This document shows positions 16,351-24,939 of a stretch of 43,151 bases of DNA, in pieces. The first letter of the stretch is position 1. Each line of letters begins with the position of its first letter. Below the pieces are notes generated by a model, which did no database searches, was not told the DNA's origin, and saw only the letters and a list, made by a program, of their open reading frames with translations. The position numbers and the translations under genes are program-made. Source of the stretch: Actinocrinis sp046724665 (GTDB lineage: Bacteria > Actinomycetota > Actinomycetes > Streptomycetales > Catenulisporaceae); contig JBKOWZ010000095.1 of the NCBI GenBank assembly GCA_046724665.1, positions 1 through 43,151 of the forward strand. The letters are read 5' to 3'.

Positions 16351-18060
16351 GTGTCTGTGCCGAGCACTTCCGCCGCCGCGCGTCCCGCGGCCGTCCTGAT
16401 CCTCGCGGCCGGTGAGGGGAAGCGGATGAAGTCCGCGACCCCGAAGGTCCTGCACACGCTCTGCGGGCGGTCGATGCTGGGGCATGTGGTCGCCGCGGCG
16501 CAGGAACTTTCGCCGGAGCGGCTGGTCGTGGTCGTCGGGCACGGGCGCGAGCAGGTCGCCGCGCATCTGGCGGAGATCGACGACTCGGTGCGCACGGTGG
16601 TGCAAGAGGTCCAGCGCGGCACGGGCCATGCCGTCCGAATCGCGATGGAGGCGCTGGGAACCGAGGCCCTGGTAACGGGGACTCCGGGTACAGGGCCTTT
16701 GGGTACGGAGACTCTGGGTGCGGGGACTCTGGCAGCGGAGGCGCCGGGAACAGAGGCCTTGCGGACAGAAGCCCTGGGAACGGGTACACGTGGAGCGCAG
16801 GCACGGGGAGAGCAGGCACAAAGCGCGCTGGGAGCGGACGGGGCGCTCGACGGGACCGTCGTCGTCACCTACGGCGACACTCCACTGCTGACCGCCGGGA
16901 CGTTGGACGCCCTGGTGGCGGTGCACCAGGAGGCCGGTAACGCGGTCACCGTGCTCACCGCCAACGTGCCCGATCCCACCGGCTATGGACGGATCGTGCG
17001 CCGCGACGGCGTGGTGGCGGCGATCGTCGAGCAGCGGGATGCCTCGCCGGAGCAGGCCGCGATCCGGGAGATCAACTCCGGGGTCTACGCCTTCGACGCG
17101 AAGCTGTTGGCGGAGGGGCTGTCCCGGCTGACCGCCGCTAACGCGCAGGGCGAGGAGTACCTGACCGACGTCCTCGGCATTCTCGGCGCCGATGGACACC
17201 GAGTCGGCGCGCTCACCGTCGCGGACCACCACGAGATCCTCGGTGCCAACGACCGGGCGCAGTTGGCCGAGCTGCGGCGCGTCTTCAATGCGCGGTTGAC
17301 CGGGCACTGGATGCGCGAGGGCGTCACGATCGTCGATCCCGCGACGACGTGGATCGACGTGCAGGTGGAGCTGGAGCCGGACGTCGTCCTGCACCCGAAC
17401 ACGCAACTGTGCGGCGAGACGCGCGTCAGCGCCGGGGCGGAGATCGGGCCGAACTGCACGCTGACCCGAACCGTGGTCGGCGCCGGGGCGCGGGTGATCA
17501 ACTCCACGACCGACGGTGCGGAGATCGGGGACGGCGCGAGCGTCGGGCCGTACACCTATCTGCGGCCGGGGACCCGGTTGGCGCGCAAGGCTAAGGCGGG
17601 CGGCTTCGTCGAGATGAAGAACGCGGTGATCGGCGAGGGGTCGAAGGTGCCGCACCTCTCCTACATCGGCGACGCGTCGATCGGCACGGGCTGCAACATC
17701 GGCGCCGGGACGATCACCGCCAACTACGACGGTGCGAAGAAGCACCGGACGCAGATCGGCGACCACGTCTTCGTGGGCTCCAACACCGTGCTGATCGCCC
17801 CGGTGACCTTGGCTGACGGGACGTTCGTGGCCGCGGGTTCAGCCATCGATCACGAGGTGTCGGCCGGGGCGCTCGCGGTTGCGCGCGGGCGGCAGCGCAA
17901 CATCGAGCGGTGGGTCGAGCTCAAACGGCCCGGCACCAAAGCCGCGGAAGCGGCGCACGCTGCGCGAATGGGCTCCGCTGAATCAGGCCGTGTAAACACA
18001 GGGGAACCTGTGGATGAACATGGAGCCGATAGCAGCGGTTCTTCTGAGACCATAAGATGA
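16351..18060 (+). CDS. glmU: Bifunctional GlmU with pentapeptide insertion
   Basis: 569 aa, compared with about 450-500 usual. GlmU acetylates glucosamine-1-phosphate and then adds UMP to make UDP-GlcNAc for peptidoglycan. The uridyltransferase half has LAAGEGKRMKSATPKVLH, QRGTGHAVRIAMEAL, VVTYGDTPLL, GYGRIVR and EINSGVYAFD. The left-handed beta-helix half has the hexapeptide repeats and catalytic region RPGTRLARKAKAGGFVEMKN, HLSYIGDASIGTGCNIGAGT and NYDG. The start GTG follows GAGGAG. Between the GTGHA helix and the YGD strand, residues 103-157 are an insertion of eleven pentapeptides that other GlmU proteins lack. All known active-site motifs are intact, so the enzyme is probably functional with an extra surface loop. 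Confidence 0.97.
   Translation: MSVPSTSAAARPAAVLILAAGEGKRMKSATPKVLHTLCGRSMLGHVVAAAQELSPERLVVVVGHGREQVAAHLAEIDDSVRTVVQEVQRGTGHAVRIAMEALGTEALVTGTPGTGPLGTETLGAGTLAAEAPGTEALRTEALGTGTRGAQARGEQAQSALGADGALDGTVVVTYGDTPLLTAGTLDALVAVHQEAGNAVTVLTANVPDPTGYGRIVRRDGVVAAIVEQRDASPEQAAIREINSGVYAFDAKLLAEGLSRLTAANAQGEEYLTDVLGILGADGHRVGALTVADHHEILGANDRAQLAELRRVFNARLTGHWMREGVTIVDPATTWIDVQVELEPDVVLHPNTQLCGETRVSAGAEIGPNCTLTRTVVGAGARVINSTTDGAEIGDGASVGPYTYLRPGTRLARKAKAGGFVEMKNAVIGEGSKVPHLSYIGDASIGTGCNIGAGTITANYDGAKKHRTQIGDHVFVGSNTVLIAPVTLADGTFVAAGSAIDHEVSAGALAVARGRQRNIERWVELKRPGTKAAEAAHAARMGSAESGRVNTGEPVDEHGADSSGSSETIR
16657..16821 (+). repeat. 15-bp coding minisatellite inside glmU
   Basis: Eleven consecutive 15-bp units encode GTEAL, VTGTP, GTGPL, GTETL, GAGTL, AAEAP, GTEAL, RTEAL, GTGTR, GAQAR and GEQAQ. 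All units are exactly 15 bp, so the frame is kept. It falls in a loop between the GTGHA motif and the YGDTPLL strand of the uridyltransferase fold. Confidence 0.9.
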
Positions 18061-18069
18061 GGAGACAAG

Positions 18070-18086
18070 GTCCGGCTAAGCCGGAC
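18070..18086 (+). terminator. Hairpin after glmU
   Basis: A perfect 7-bp stem, GTCCGGC (18070-18076) and GCCGGAC (18080-18086), has a TAA loop, 9 bp after the glmU stop. No T tract follows. It may attenuate transcription between glmU and prs rather than end it, as prs begins 123 bp later. Confidence 0.5.
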
Positions 18087-18209
18087 AGCCAGGACAAATC
18101 ATCAGCAATCCGGCACGGCGACTCCGTGGAAGCGCTCGGCCGACCGGGCTTCGCCCCGGCGCGCGCAGTCGGACCGGACCGTGGCAGCGACCCGTTGGGA
18201 GAGCGTGGA

Positions 18210-19187
18210 GTGACCGGGATCATGGCGACCGGCCAGAAGAAGCTGATGCTCTTCTCCGGCCGCGCCCATCCGGAACTGGCCCGGCAGGTCGCCAGGGAAC
18301 TGGGGGTCGAACTGGCGCCGACGCGGGCGTTCGACTTCGCCAACGGCGAGATCTACGTGCGCTTCGAGGAGTCGGTGCGCGGCTGCGACGCCTTCGTGTT
18401 GCAGAGCCATACCGCGCCGATCAATCAATGGATCATGGAACAGCTGATCATGGTGGACGCGCTCAAGCGCGCCTCGGCCAAGCGGATCACCGTGATCACG
18501 CCGTTCTACGGGTACGCCCGGCAGGACAAGAAGCACCTGGGTCGCGAACCGATCTCGGCCCGGCTGATGGCCGACCTGTTCAAGCAGGCCGGGGCGGACC
18601 GGCTGATGGCCATCGACCTGCACACCGACCAGATCCAGGGCTACTTCGACGGCCCGGTCGATCACCTTTGGGCGATGCCGCTGCTGATCAAGTACATCCG
18701 GGAGAACACCGACCTGTCCCGGCTGACCATCGTCTCCCCGGACGTCGGCCGGGTGAAGGTCGCGGACAAGTGGAGCGACCGGCTCGGCGCGCCGATCGCG
18801 ATCGTGCACAAGCGGCGCGACATCAACATCGCGAACCAGGTCTCGGTACACGAGATCGTGGGCGACATCCGGAACCGGGTGTGCGTCCTCGTGGATGACA
18901 TGATCGACACCGCCGGCACGATCTGCGCCGCGGCGGAGGCGCTGTACGAGAACGGCGCCGCCGAGGTGATCGTCGTATCTACGCATGCCGTCTTCTCCGG
19001 CCCGGCGATAGATCGGCTGAAGAACTCCCGGGTCAGCCAGGTCATCGTCACGGACACGCTGCCGCTGGCTCAGGAGCGGCGCTTCGACAAGCTGACCGTG
19101 CTCTCGGTGGCGCCGATCGTCGCACGGGCCATCTCGGAGGTGTTCGAGGACGGCTCGGTGACCTCGATGTTCGAGGGCGACGGTTAG
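18210..19187 (+). CDS. prs: Ribose-phosphate pyrophosphokinase (PRPP synthase)
   Basis: About 325 aa, the usual class I length. It converts ribose 5-phosphate and ATP into PRPP for nucleotide, His and Trp synthesis. Motifs seen: LMLFSGRAHPELA, NGEIYVRFEESVRG, the flexible loop and ATP region FYGYARQDKKHLGREPISAR, the metal site AIDLHTDQIQGYF, and the PRPP-binding loop VLVDDMIDTAGTI. The frame is open back to 18057, but the GTG at 18210 has GGGAGAG at a fitting distance, and the N-terminus VTGI is the actinomycete form. A further ATG is at 18222. The order glmU-prs-rplY-pth is common in actinobacteria and many other bacteria. Confidence 0.97.
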   Translation: MTGIMATGQKKLMLFSGRAHPELARQVARELGVELAPTRAFDFANGEIYVRFEESVRGCDAFVLQSHTAPINQWIMEQLIMVDALKRASAKRITVITPFYGYARQDKKHLGREPISARLMADLFKQAGADRLMAIDLHTDQIQGYFDGPVDHLWAMPLLIKYIRENTDLSRLTIVSPDVGRVKVADKWSDRLGAPIAIVHKRRDINIANQVSVHEIVGDIRNRVCVLVDDMIDTAGTICAAAEALYENGAAEVIVVSTHAVFSGPAIDRLKNSRVSQVIVTDTLPLAQERRFDKLTVLSVAPIVARAISEVFEDGSVTSMFEGDG

Positions 19188-19625
19188 CAGCGGCTGATTG
19201 CGGCTGGTAGTGGATAACGGACGCAGTTGGCGCGCGGATGCTCGGCTAGCGGACGTTCTCCTATGTGTTGAGGCCCAATACGTCATGCGGCTGAGAGTGA
19301 TCAAGGCGTGCGTGAGCGGGACGGCGGCGGTCGGCGTGCAAGCGGGAGCGTAAGCAGCGGCTGCGGTTGCAGCGGCAGCGGGCGGGAGCACGTAGCGGTC
19401 GTTGCGGCTACGGGCAGCAGCACGTGGTGGCTCCTGAGGCGGTTGCGACGGCATCGGTCTGCGGCTCGGGTAAGCTATGCCGAGTTGCCCGGCGAGGGAG
19501 GGGCCGACCATCGGCCCGCTCCGTGATCGACGTGCCGATCGAGGTGTCGGGCGGGACCGCTCCCGCCTTGGTGTCGAGATTCGCCAGATCACCCAGGCCG
19601 TCCGATACCGAGGAGGAGAGCCAGT
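19188..19625 (+). other. 438-bp spacer with structured rplY leader
   Basis: No gene is credible here; a 72-codon frame at 19308-19526 has no protein-like features. Near the 3' end, TAAGCT (19471-19476) could be a -10. Two hairpins follow: GGGCCGA/TCGGCCC (19501-19517, 3-nt loop) and GGCGGGA/TCCCGCC (19550-19567, 4-nt loop). The GAGGAGAG ribosome-binding site of rplY comes after them. The rest is GC-rich sequence with short GCGGCTG and GCAGCGG repeats. Confidence 0.5.
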
Positions 19626-20252
19626 ATGTCCGAAGTCCGCATAAGCGCCGAGCCGCGCACCGCTTTCGGCAAGGGGGCCGCGCGTCAGCTGCGGCGCGAC
19701 GGCAAGATTCCGGCCGTGCTCTACGGCCACAAGGAAGAAGCGATCCACCTGGCGCTGCCGGAGCACGACCTGTTCATGGCGCTCAAGACGCCGAACGTGC
19801 TGCTGAACCTGGACCTCGGCGACCGGCACCAGCTGGCCCTGCCGAAGGCCGTGCAGAAGGACCCGGTGCGCCGCACCCTTGAGCACGTTGACCTGCTGCT
19901 GGTGCGCCGCGGCGAGAGGGTGACCGTCGAGGTGCCGGTGGTCACGGTCGGCGACATCATCCCCGGCGGTCTGCTCGAGCACACCCTCAACACCCTGTCC
20001 GTCGAGACCGAGGCGACGCACATCCCGGGCTCCGTCGAGGTCTCGGTGCAGGGTCTCGACGTCGGCGCGCAGATCCTGGCGAAGGACGTGACGCTGCCTC
20101 GCGGCGTGACGCTGGTCACCGATCCGGAGCATGTCGTCGTGCACGTGCTCGCCGCATCGACGGGTGCGGAGCTGGCCGGCGGGACCGCTGAGGGTGAGGG
20201 CGGCGAGGCCGAGGGCGAGCAGTCGCAGGGGTCTGGCTCCGACGAGGGCTGA
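19626..20252 (+). CDS. rplY: 50S ribosomal protein L25/general stress protein Ctc
   Basis: 208 aa. The L25 5S-rRNA-binding domain fills residues 1-95 (EPRTAFGKGAARQLRRDGKI, PAVLYGHKEEAIHLALPEHD). The TL5/Ctc beta domain spans about 96-185 (VEVPVVTVGDIIPGGLLEHT, LSVETEATHIPGSVEVSVQG). An acidic Gly/Glu-rich tail follows, as in many actinobacterial L25 proteins. It binds 5S rRNA at the central protuberance. GAGGAGAG lies about 7 nt before the ATG. A strong hairpin 190 bp downstream probably ends the transcript. Confidence 0.97.
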   Translation: MSEVRISAEPRTAFGKGAARQLRRDGKIPAVLYGHKEEAIHLALPEHDLFMALKTPNVLLNLDLGDRHQLALPKAVQKDPVRRTLEHVDLLLVRRGERVTVEVPVVTVGDIIPGGLLEHTLNTLSVETEATHIPGSVEVSVQGLDVGAQILAKDVTLPRGVTLVTDPEHVVVHVLAASTGAELAGGTAEGEGGEAEGEQSQGSGSDEG

Positions 20253-20604
20253 TCCGGCGGACGATCGCCGAGAGCGCGGCGTGTGGCTGGCTGGCTGCAC
20301 ATCTCTGTGGGGCGTGATTGCGCGCCGGTGCGGGCGCCACGATGTCGGTTTGCGTCGTGCGTCCCGGGGGTGCGTAATGGCGTGGTCCATAGTCGCGCGG
20401 TCGCGTGGTCGTGTAGTTGAGTACAGGTACGAGTACGGTACGTGCCGCATCCCGACGATCCGGGGTGCGGCACTGCCGTGTGAGCGTGTGTTGGTGCGGT
20501 TTCTGGGCGTCGGCGATGTGGCGCCGCACGCCGCATGCCGGGCGCCGGGCGTCGGGCGAACTGGTTTGAGCGGCTGAGTTAAGCGAAGGGTGCAGGTCGG
20601 GACG
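20253..20604 (+). other. 352-bp rplY-pth spacer
   Basis: No gene is supported. It holds the strong hairpin at 20442-20473 and, just before it, a run with four GTAC sites (20421-20442). A frame of about 148 codons crosses it (20131-20577) but begins inside rplY and has no recognisable features. Confidence 0.5.
20442..20473 (+). terminator. Transcription terminator between rplY and pth
   Basis: A 12-bp stem, GTGCCGCATCCC (20442-20453) with GGGGTGCGGCAC (20462-20473), is fully paired with one T-G wobble and encloses an 8-nt loop. It lacks a T tract, like other actinobacterial terminators. Confidence 0.7.
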
Positions 20605-21192
20605 ATGGCGGCGGACAACGCACCGTGGCTGGTGGTCGGCCTGGGCAACCCGGGGCCGGGCTATGCCACGACCCGGCACAACGCCGGATTCATGGTGGCC
20701 GATCTGCTCGCCGAGCGGATGCGCGGCCGGTTCAAGGCACACCGAGGCTCCGCAGACGTGGTGGAGGGCCGAGTCGCCGGGGTGCGGGTGGTGTTGGCGA
20801 AGCCGAGGTCGTTCATGAACCTGTCCGGCGGGCCGACCGTCGCGCTGCGCGACTTCTTCAAGGTGCCCGTGGAGCAGATCGTCGTCGTGCACGACGAACT
20901 CGACCTGCCGTTCGGGACGTTGCGGCTCAAGCGCGGCGGCGGGGACAACGGGCACAACGGGCTGCGGTCGATCACCAAGTCGCTCGGTACGCGCGAATAC
21001 CTGCGCGTCCGCTTCGGGATCGGCCGGCCGCCGGGGCGGCAGGATCCGGCGGACTTCGTGCTCAAGCTGTTCTCCTCGACCGAGAACAAGGACCTGCCGT
21101 TTCACGTGGACCGGGCCGCCGACGCGGTCGAGGCGCTGGTGACCGAGTCGCTGGAGGCGGCGCAGAATCGGTTCCACGCCGATGGTGCGTGA
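20605..21192 (+). CDS. pth: Peptidyl-tRNA hydrolase
   Basis: About 195 aa, the usual size. It hydrolyses peptidyl-tRNA released from stalled ribosomes. The signature LVVGLGNPGPGYATTRHNAG carries the catalytic His (H25), and the second signature VEQIVVVHDELDLPFGTLRL and GGDNGHNGLRSI follow. FMN (in RSFMNLSGGP) is the third conserved Asn region. I chose the ATG at 20605 over a GTG at 20590, as the product then matches family length; neither has a strong ribosome-binding site. Confidence 0.96.
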   Translation: MAADNAPWLVVGLGNPGPGYATTRHNAGFMVADLLAERMRGRFKAHRGSADVVEGRVAGVRVVLAKPRSFMNLSGGPTVALRDFFKVPVEQIVVVHDELDLPFGTLRLKRGGGDNGHNGLRSITKSLGTREYLRVRFGIGRPPGRQDPADFVLKLFSSTENKDLPFHVDRAADAVEALVTESLEAAQNRFHADGA

Positions 21193-21273
21193 TCTCGGTG
21201 CAGATTCGCGTGACGGGGCGGTCGGCGGAAGGTCCGTGACGGAGCGCCGCAGCGCCAGTGCGAGGATGGTGCG

Positions 21274-22581
21274 GTGACCTACGACTACGACGCCCCCGAA
21301 TCCCAGAAACTGTTCGACCGCGCGCAGACCGTGACGCCGGGCGGGGTCAACTCGCCGGTGCGGGCGTTTCGCGGAGTCGGCGGCACGCCCCGGTTCATGG
21401 TGTCCGGAAAGGGCGCCTACCTCACCGACGCCGACGGACGCTCGTACGTCGATCTGGTCTGCTCGTGGGGGCCGCTGATCCTCGGGCACGCGCACCCGGC
21501 CGTGATCGAGGCGACCTCTGCCGCACTGTCTCGCGGCACGTCGTTCGGTACGCCGAGCGAGGGCGAGGTCGCGCTGGCCGAGGAGATCGTGGCGCGGATC
21601 GAACCGGTCGAGCAGGTGCGGCTGGTCTCCTCGGGGACCGAGGCGACCATGTCGGCGATCCGGCTCGCCCGCGGCTTCACCGGCCGGACGAAGGTGGTCA
21701 AGTTCGCGGGCTGCTACCACGGGCACGTCGATTCGCTGCTCGCCGCGGCCGGATCCGGGGTCGCCACGCTCGGGCTGCCGGACACTCCCGGCGTGACGGG
21801 GGCTCAGGCGGGGGACACGATCGTGCTGCCGTACAACGACATCGACGCGGTACGTGCCGCGTTCGCCGAGTACGGCGAGCAGATCGCCTGCGTCATCACC
21901 GAGGCGGCGGCCGGGAACATGGGCGTGGTACCGCCGCTGGACGGCTTCAATGCGGGGCTGCGGGAACTGTGCCATGCGCACGGAGCCTTGTTCGTATCAG
22001 ATGAAGTGATGACCGGCTTCCGCTCCTCCCGTACCGGCTGGTTCGGCATCGACGGGGTCGTGCCGGACCTGATGACCTTCGGCAAGGTGATGGGCGGCGG
22101 CTTCCCGACGGCGGCGTTCGGCGGCCGGGCCGACGTCATGGCGCGCCTCGCGCCGGCCGGGCCGGTGTACCAGGCCGGGACGCTGTCGGGCAATCCGGTG
22201 GCGACCGCGGCCGGGCTGGCGACGTTGCGGCAATGCACGCCGGATCTGTACGACCGGCTGGACCAGACAGCGCGCACGGTCGCGGACCTGGCCTCCGAGG
22301 CGCTGGCGAAGGAAGGCGTGGCGCATCGGGTGCAGTTCGCCGGGACGATGTTCTCCGTCTTCTTCACCGACGAGCCGGTCACGGACTACGCGGCGGCGAA
22401 GCGGCAGGACACCGAGCGGTTCAAGGCCTTCTTCCACGCGATGCTGGCTCAGGGCGTGTACCTGCCGCCGAGCGCCTTCGAGGCCTGGTTCGTCTCGGGC
22501 GCGCACGATGCGGACGCCGTCGAGCGGATCGCCACGGCGTTGCCGGCGGCCGCGCGTGCAGCTGCGGCGGTGGGTGCCTAA
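21274..22581 (+). CDS. hemL: Glutamate-1-semialdehyde 2,1-aminomutase
   Basis: 435 aa. This PLP enzyme turns glutamate-1-semialdehyde into 5-aminolevulinate, the last step of the C5 route to haem. Motifs: TPGGVNSPVRAFRGVGGTPR, SSGTEATMSAIRLARGFTGR, FAGCYHGH, DEVMTGFR and the PLP-binding Lys in MTFGKVMGGGFPTAAFGG (about residue 271). GAGG lies 8 nt before the GTG start. It stands ahead of the cytochrome c maturation genes, so haem supply and haem attachment are adjacent. The downstream spacer has four TAA triplets in 60 bp, a weak echo of its own stop region. Confidence 0.97.
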   Translation: MTYDYDAPESQKLFDRAQTVTPGGVNSPVRAFRGVGGTPRFMVSGKGAYLTDADGRSYVDLVCSWGPLILGHAHPAVIEATSAALSRGTSFGTPSEGEVALAEEIVARIEPVEQVRLVSSGTEATMSAIRLARGFTGRTKVVKFAGCYHGHVDSLLAAAGSGVATLGLPDTPGVTGAQAGDTIVLPYNDIDAVRAAFAEYGEQIACVITEAAAGNMGVVPPLDGFNAGLRELCHAHGALFVSDEVMTGFRSSRTGWFGIDGVVPDLMTFGKVMGGGFPTAAFGGRADVMARLAPAGPVYQAGTLSGNPVATAAGLATLRQCTPDLYDRLDQTARTVADLASEALAKEGVAHRVQFAGTMFSVFFTDEPVTDYAAAKRQDTERFKAFFHAMLAQGVYLPPSAFEAWFVSGAHDADAVERIATALPAAARAAAAVGA

Positions 22582-22658
22582 GAGCGTGCGCACCCTCTAA
22601 GGCGCAGTAAGTGTCTAATCGGTGCTGGGCGCGTAATCGGCTGTTCGTACGTCTCCCA

Positions 22659-22671
22659 TAAGATGCGCGGC
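22659..22671 (+). promoter_or_regulatory. Candidate -10 before the histidine phosphatase gene
   Basis: TAAGAT (22659-22664) lies 7 nt before the ATG at 22672, with no Shine-Dalgarno sequence. A leaderless transcript starting at that ATG is likely. It argues against the in-frame ATG at 22663, which overlaps the hexamer. Confidence 0.4.
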
Positions 22672-23337
22672 ATGACGCAGATCGATCCCGGTGTGAAGAC
22701 CACGGTGCACCTCATGCGCCACGGCGAGGTGTACAACCCGACCGGGGTCCTCTACGGCAGGCTGCCCGACTTCCACCTCTCCGAACTCGGCCGCAAGATG
22801 GCCGAGCGCGGCGCCGAGTTCTTCGCCGACCGCGACGTCGTCGCGGTGATCGCCTCCCCGCTGGACCGCGCGCAGGAGACCGCGGCGCCGATCGCGGCCC
22901 GCCGGGGGTTGGAGGTCGGCACCGACGGCCGGCTGATCGAGGCGGCCAACGAATTCCAGGGCAAGCGCTTCAGCGTCGGCGACGGCGTGCTGAAGCGCCC
23001 CTCGGTGTGGCCGAAGCTGTACAACCCGCTCAAGCCGTCCTGGGGCGAGCCCTACGTCGAGCAGGTCGCGCGGATGCGCGCCGCGCTCGAGGCCGCGCGG
23101 GACAGCGCGGCAGGCCACGAGGCCGTCTGCGTCAGCCATCAGCTGCCGATCTGGGTCACCAGGCTGGCCGCCGAGCACCGGCGGCTGTGGCACGACCCGC
23201 GAAAGCGCCAGTGCACGCTGGCCTCGGTGACCTCGTTCCACTACGTCGGCATGCAGCTGGTCGGCGTCGAGTACCACGAGCCCGCCAAGGATCTGCTTCC
23301 GGCAAAGGCCACGAAGAAGTTCGTCGCTGGGGCCTGA
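22672..23337 (+). CDS. Histidine phosphatase superfamily protein
   Basis: About 221 aa. The N-terminal catalytic motif LMRHGEVYNPTGVLYGRLPD contains the RHG phosphohistidine site. A second conserved part is SPLDRAQETAAPIA, and CVSHQLPIWVT supplies the C-terminal His. The fold is that of phosphoglycerate-mutase-like phosphatases. The in vivo substrate is unknown. The gene precedes the TlpA-CcdA-ResB-CcsB set, as I recall it does in Streptomyces, which suggests co-inheritance but not a proven link to cytochrome c assembly. Confidence 0.92.
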   Translation: MTQIDPGVKTTVHLMRHGEVYNPTGVLYGRLPDFHLSELGRKMAERGAEFFADRDVVAVIASPLDRAQETAAPIAARRGLEVGTDGRLIEAANEFQGKRFSVGDGVLKRPSVWPKLYNPLKPSWGEPYVEQVARMRAALEAARDSAAGHEAVCVSHQLPIWVTRLAAEHRRLWHDPRKRQCTLASVTSFHYVGMQLVGVEYHEPAKDLLPAKATKKFVAGA

Positions 23338-23425
23338 AGGGGAGGGGCTTGACCGAGCCGACCGGCAGGCCTGACGCTTCGCGAACGCCGCTACCCCCGG
23401 CCGCTTTGCCCGAAAACCACCATGC

Positions 23426-23437
23426 GAGACTCTTCGC
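23426..23437 (+). promoter_or_regulatory. Candidate -10 for the TlpA-like gene
   Basis: GAGACT (23426-23431) is exactly 6 nt before the ATG, in a TGCGAGACT context that resembles an extended -10. No ribosome-binding site is visible. Confidence 0.35.
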
Positions 23438-24052
23438 ATGGTCGTACCCGTAGCCCGATCCCGTCCCCACCGCAGAGCCGCCGCAAACGCGTCCGTTCTG
23501 GTCGGCGCGGCGATCGCGGGTACCGCACTGCTTGCCGGCTGTACGAACAGCACCGGCGGCGTGGGCGACACCGGGTACGTACCGGCGGCTAACACGGGCA
23601 TCACGGACTACGCACCGGCGCAACGCGTTACCGCACCGGCACTCTCCGGTACGACGCTCGACGGCAAGCAGCTGTCGCTCAGCGACTACCGCGGCAAGCT
23701 CGTCGTCGTGAACGTATGGGGCTCCTGGTGCTCGCCCTGCCGGCGAGAGGCCCCGGCGCTCGAAGAGACCTACACCAAGTACCAGGCGAAGGGCGTCCAA
23801 TTCCTCGGCATCAACGTCCGGGACGACAACGCCGCCGCACAGGCCTTCGTCAGCGCCGACTCCATCACCTACCCCTCGCTCCAGGACCCGAACGAGACGC
23901 TGCTGCTCCAGTTCAAGACGATCGTGCCGCCGACCAACATCCCGAGCAGCATCGTCGTGGACCGCGACGGCAAGCTCGCGGCCCGCGTCATCGGCGAGGT
24001 CACCGAGCCGCAGCTGACCCGGCTGCTCGACAAGGTCCTGAGCGAGAGCTGA
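23438..24052 (+). CDS. TlpA/ResA-like thiol-disulfide lipoprotein
   Basis: 204 aa. A signal sequence ends in the lipobox LLAGC (C35), so the protein is anchored outside the membrane. The thioredoxin fold has NVWGSWCSPCRREAP (C98, C101), GVQFLGINVRDDN, and the cis-Pro region PPTNIPSSIVVDRDGKLAAR. Such proteins reduce the haem-binding cysteines of apocytochrome c in System II maturation. Electrons would come from CcdA, whose gene begins 6 bp downstream. The operon with ccdA, resB and ccsB supports this role strongly. Confidence 0.95.
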   Translation: MVVPVARSRPHRRAAANASVLVGAAIAGTALLAGCTNSTGGVGDTGYVPAANTGITDYAPAQRVTAPALSGTTLDGKQLSLSDYRGKLVVVNVWGSWCSPCRREAPALEETYTKYQAKGVQFLGINVRDDNAAAQAFVSADSITYPSLQDPNETLLLQFKTIVPPTNIPSSIVVDRDGKLAARVIGEVTEPQLTRLLDKVLSES

Positions 24053-24058
24053 GCTGAC

Positions 24059-24922
24059 GTGTCCGCTGCCGGTGTCGCTTCGGTGATCGACGGAGGCTCG
24101 CTGCTGCTGGCCGTGCCGGTGGCACTGGCCGCCGGGGCGATCTCCTTCGCGTCGCCGTGCGTACTGCCGCTGGTACCGGGCTACCTCTCGTACGTCACCG
24201 GAATGTCCGCGGTTGACGCGCAGGACGTACAGGCGCGCGCGGCGATGGCTCGCGTCGGCATCGGCGGCGCGGGTGTCGCGCTCGCGAGCGGCAGCGTCGG
24301 CACGGTCGCCGTCCGGCGCGCTCAGCCGATGCGCGGGCGCACGGTTCTCGGCGCCGCGCTGTTCGTCCTGGGCTTCACCGCCGTGTTCGTCTCGGCGGGG
24401 GCGGCCTTCGGCTACGCGGGCTCGAACCTGATCAGCCATCAGCGATTGCTGGAGCAGGTCCTCGGCAGCCTGGTCATCCTGCTCGGGCTGTTCTTCGCGG
24501 GCGCGGTCCCACAGCGCTGGTCGGGCTGGCTGCAACGTGACGCCCGCCTGCACTACCGTCCGACTGTCGGGCTGGTCGGCGCTCCACTGCTCGGCGTCCT
24601 GTTCGGCGTCGGGTGGACGCCGTGCCTGGGGCCGACGCTGGCCGCCGTACAGTCACTTGCCTGGACACAGGCATCGGCGGGACGCGGTGCGTTCCTGTCG
24701 GCCGCGTACTGCATCGGGCTCGGCTTACCGTTCATCGTGACCGCGGTCGCTTTCCGGCGGGCGATGGGCGCCTTCGACTGGATCAAGCGCCACTACGGCG
24801 CGGTAACGCGCGCGGGCGGCGGGATGCTCGTCGTCGTCGGGGTGGCGATGGTCAGCGGGGCGTGGGATCAGCTGATTCACCTGATGCAGGGGTGGATCAC
24901 CGGCTTCAACCTGCCACTGTGA
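24059..24922 (+). CDS. ccdA: Cytochrome c biogenesis protein CcdA
   Basis: 287 aa with about six transmembrane segments. The two conserved redox cysteines are in FASPCVLPLVPGYLSYVTG and GVGWTPCLGPTLA, both with the typical flanking prolines. CcdA passes reducing equivalents from cytoplasmic thioredoxin across the membrane to the TlpA/ResA-like protein. A hydrophilic stretch of about 45 residues after the first Cys segment is longer than in minimal CcdA. The start is a GTG at 24059, 6 bp after the previous stop. GTG at 24919 overlaps its stop, implying coupling to resB. Confidence 0.96.
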   Translation: MSAAGVASVIDGGSLLLAVPVALAAGAISFASPCVLPLVPGYLSYVTGMSAVDAQDVQARAAMARVGIGGAGVALASGSVGTVAVRRAQPMRGRTVLGAALFVLGFTAVFVSAGAAFGYAGSNLISHQRLLEQVLGSLVILLGLFFAGAVPQRWSGWLQRDARLHYRPTVGLVGAPLLGVLFGVGWTPCLGPTLAAVQSLAWTQASAGRGAFLSAAYCIGLGLPFIVTAVAFRRAMGAFDWIKRHYGAVTRAGGGMLVVVGVAMVSGAWDQLIHLMQGWITGFNLPL

Positions 24923-24939
24923 CGACAGGGCGACGCGAG

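Noticed and set aside
19308..19526. 72-codon frame in the prs-rplY spacer
   Set aside because: Low-complexity Arg/Ser/Gly sequence without a ribosome-binding site or conserved motif.
18102..20648. Very long minus-strand open frame (848 codons) across prs and rplY
   Set aside because: It is antisense to two conserved genes and two spacers, with no recognisable domain.
22582..22660. Echo array after hemL (four TAA triplets, two TAATCGG)
   Set aside because: The similarity to the hemL end is limited to a few bases, too weak to claim a duplication.
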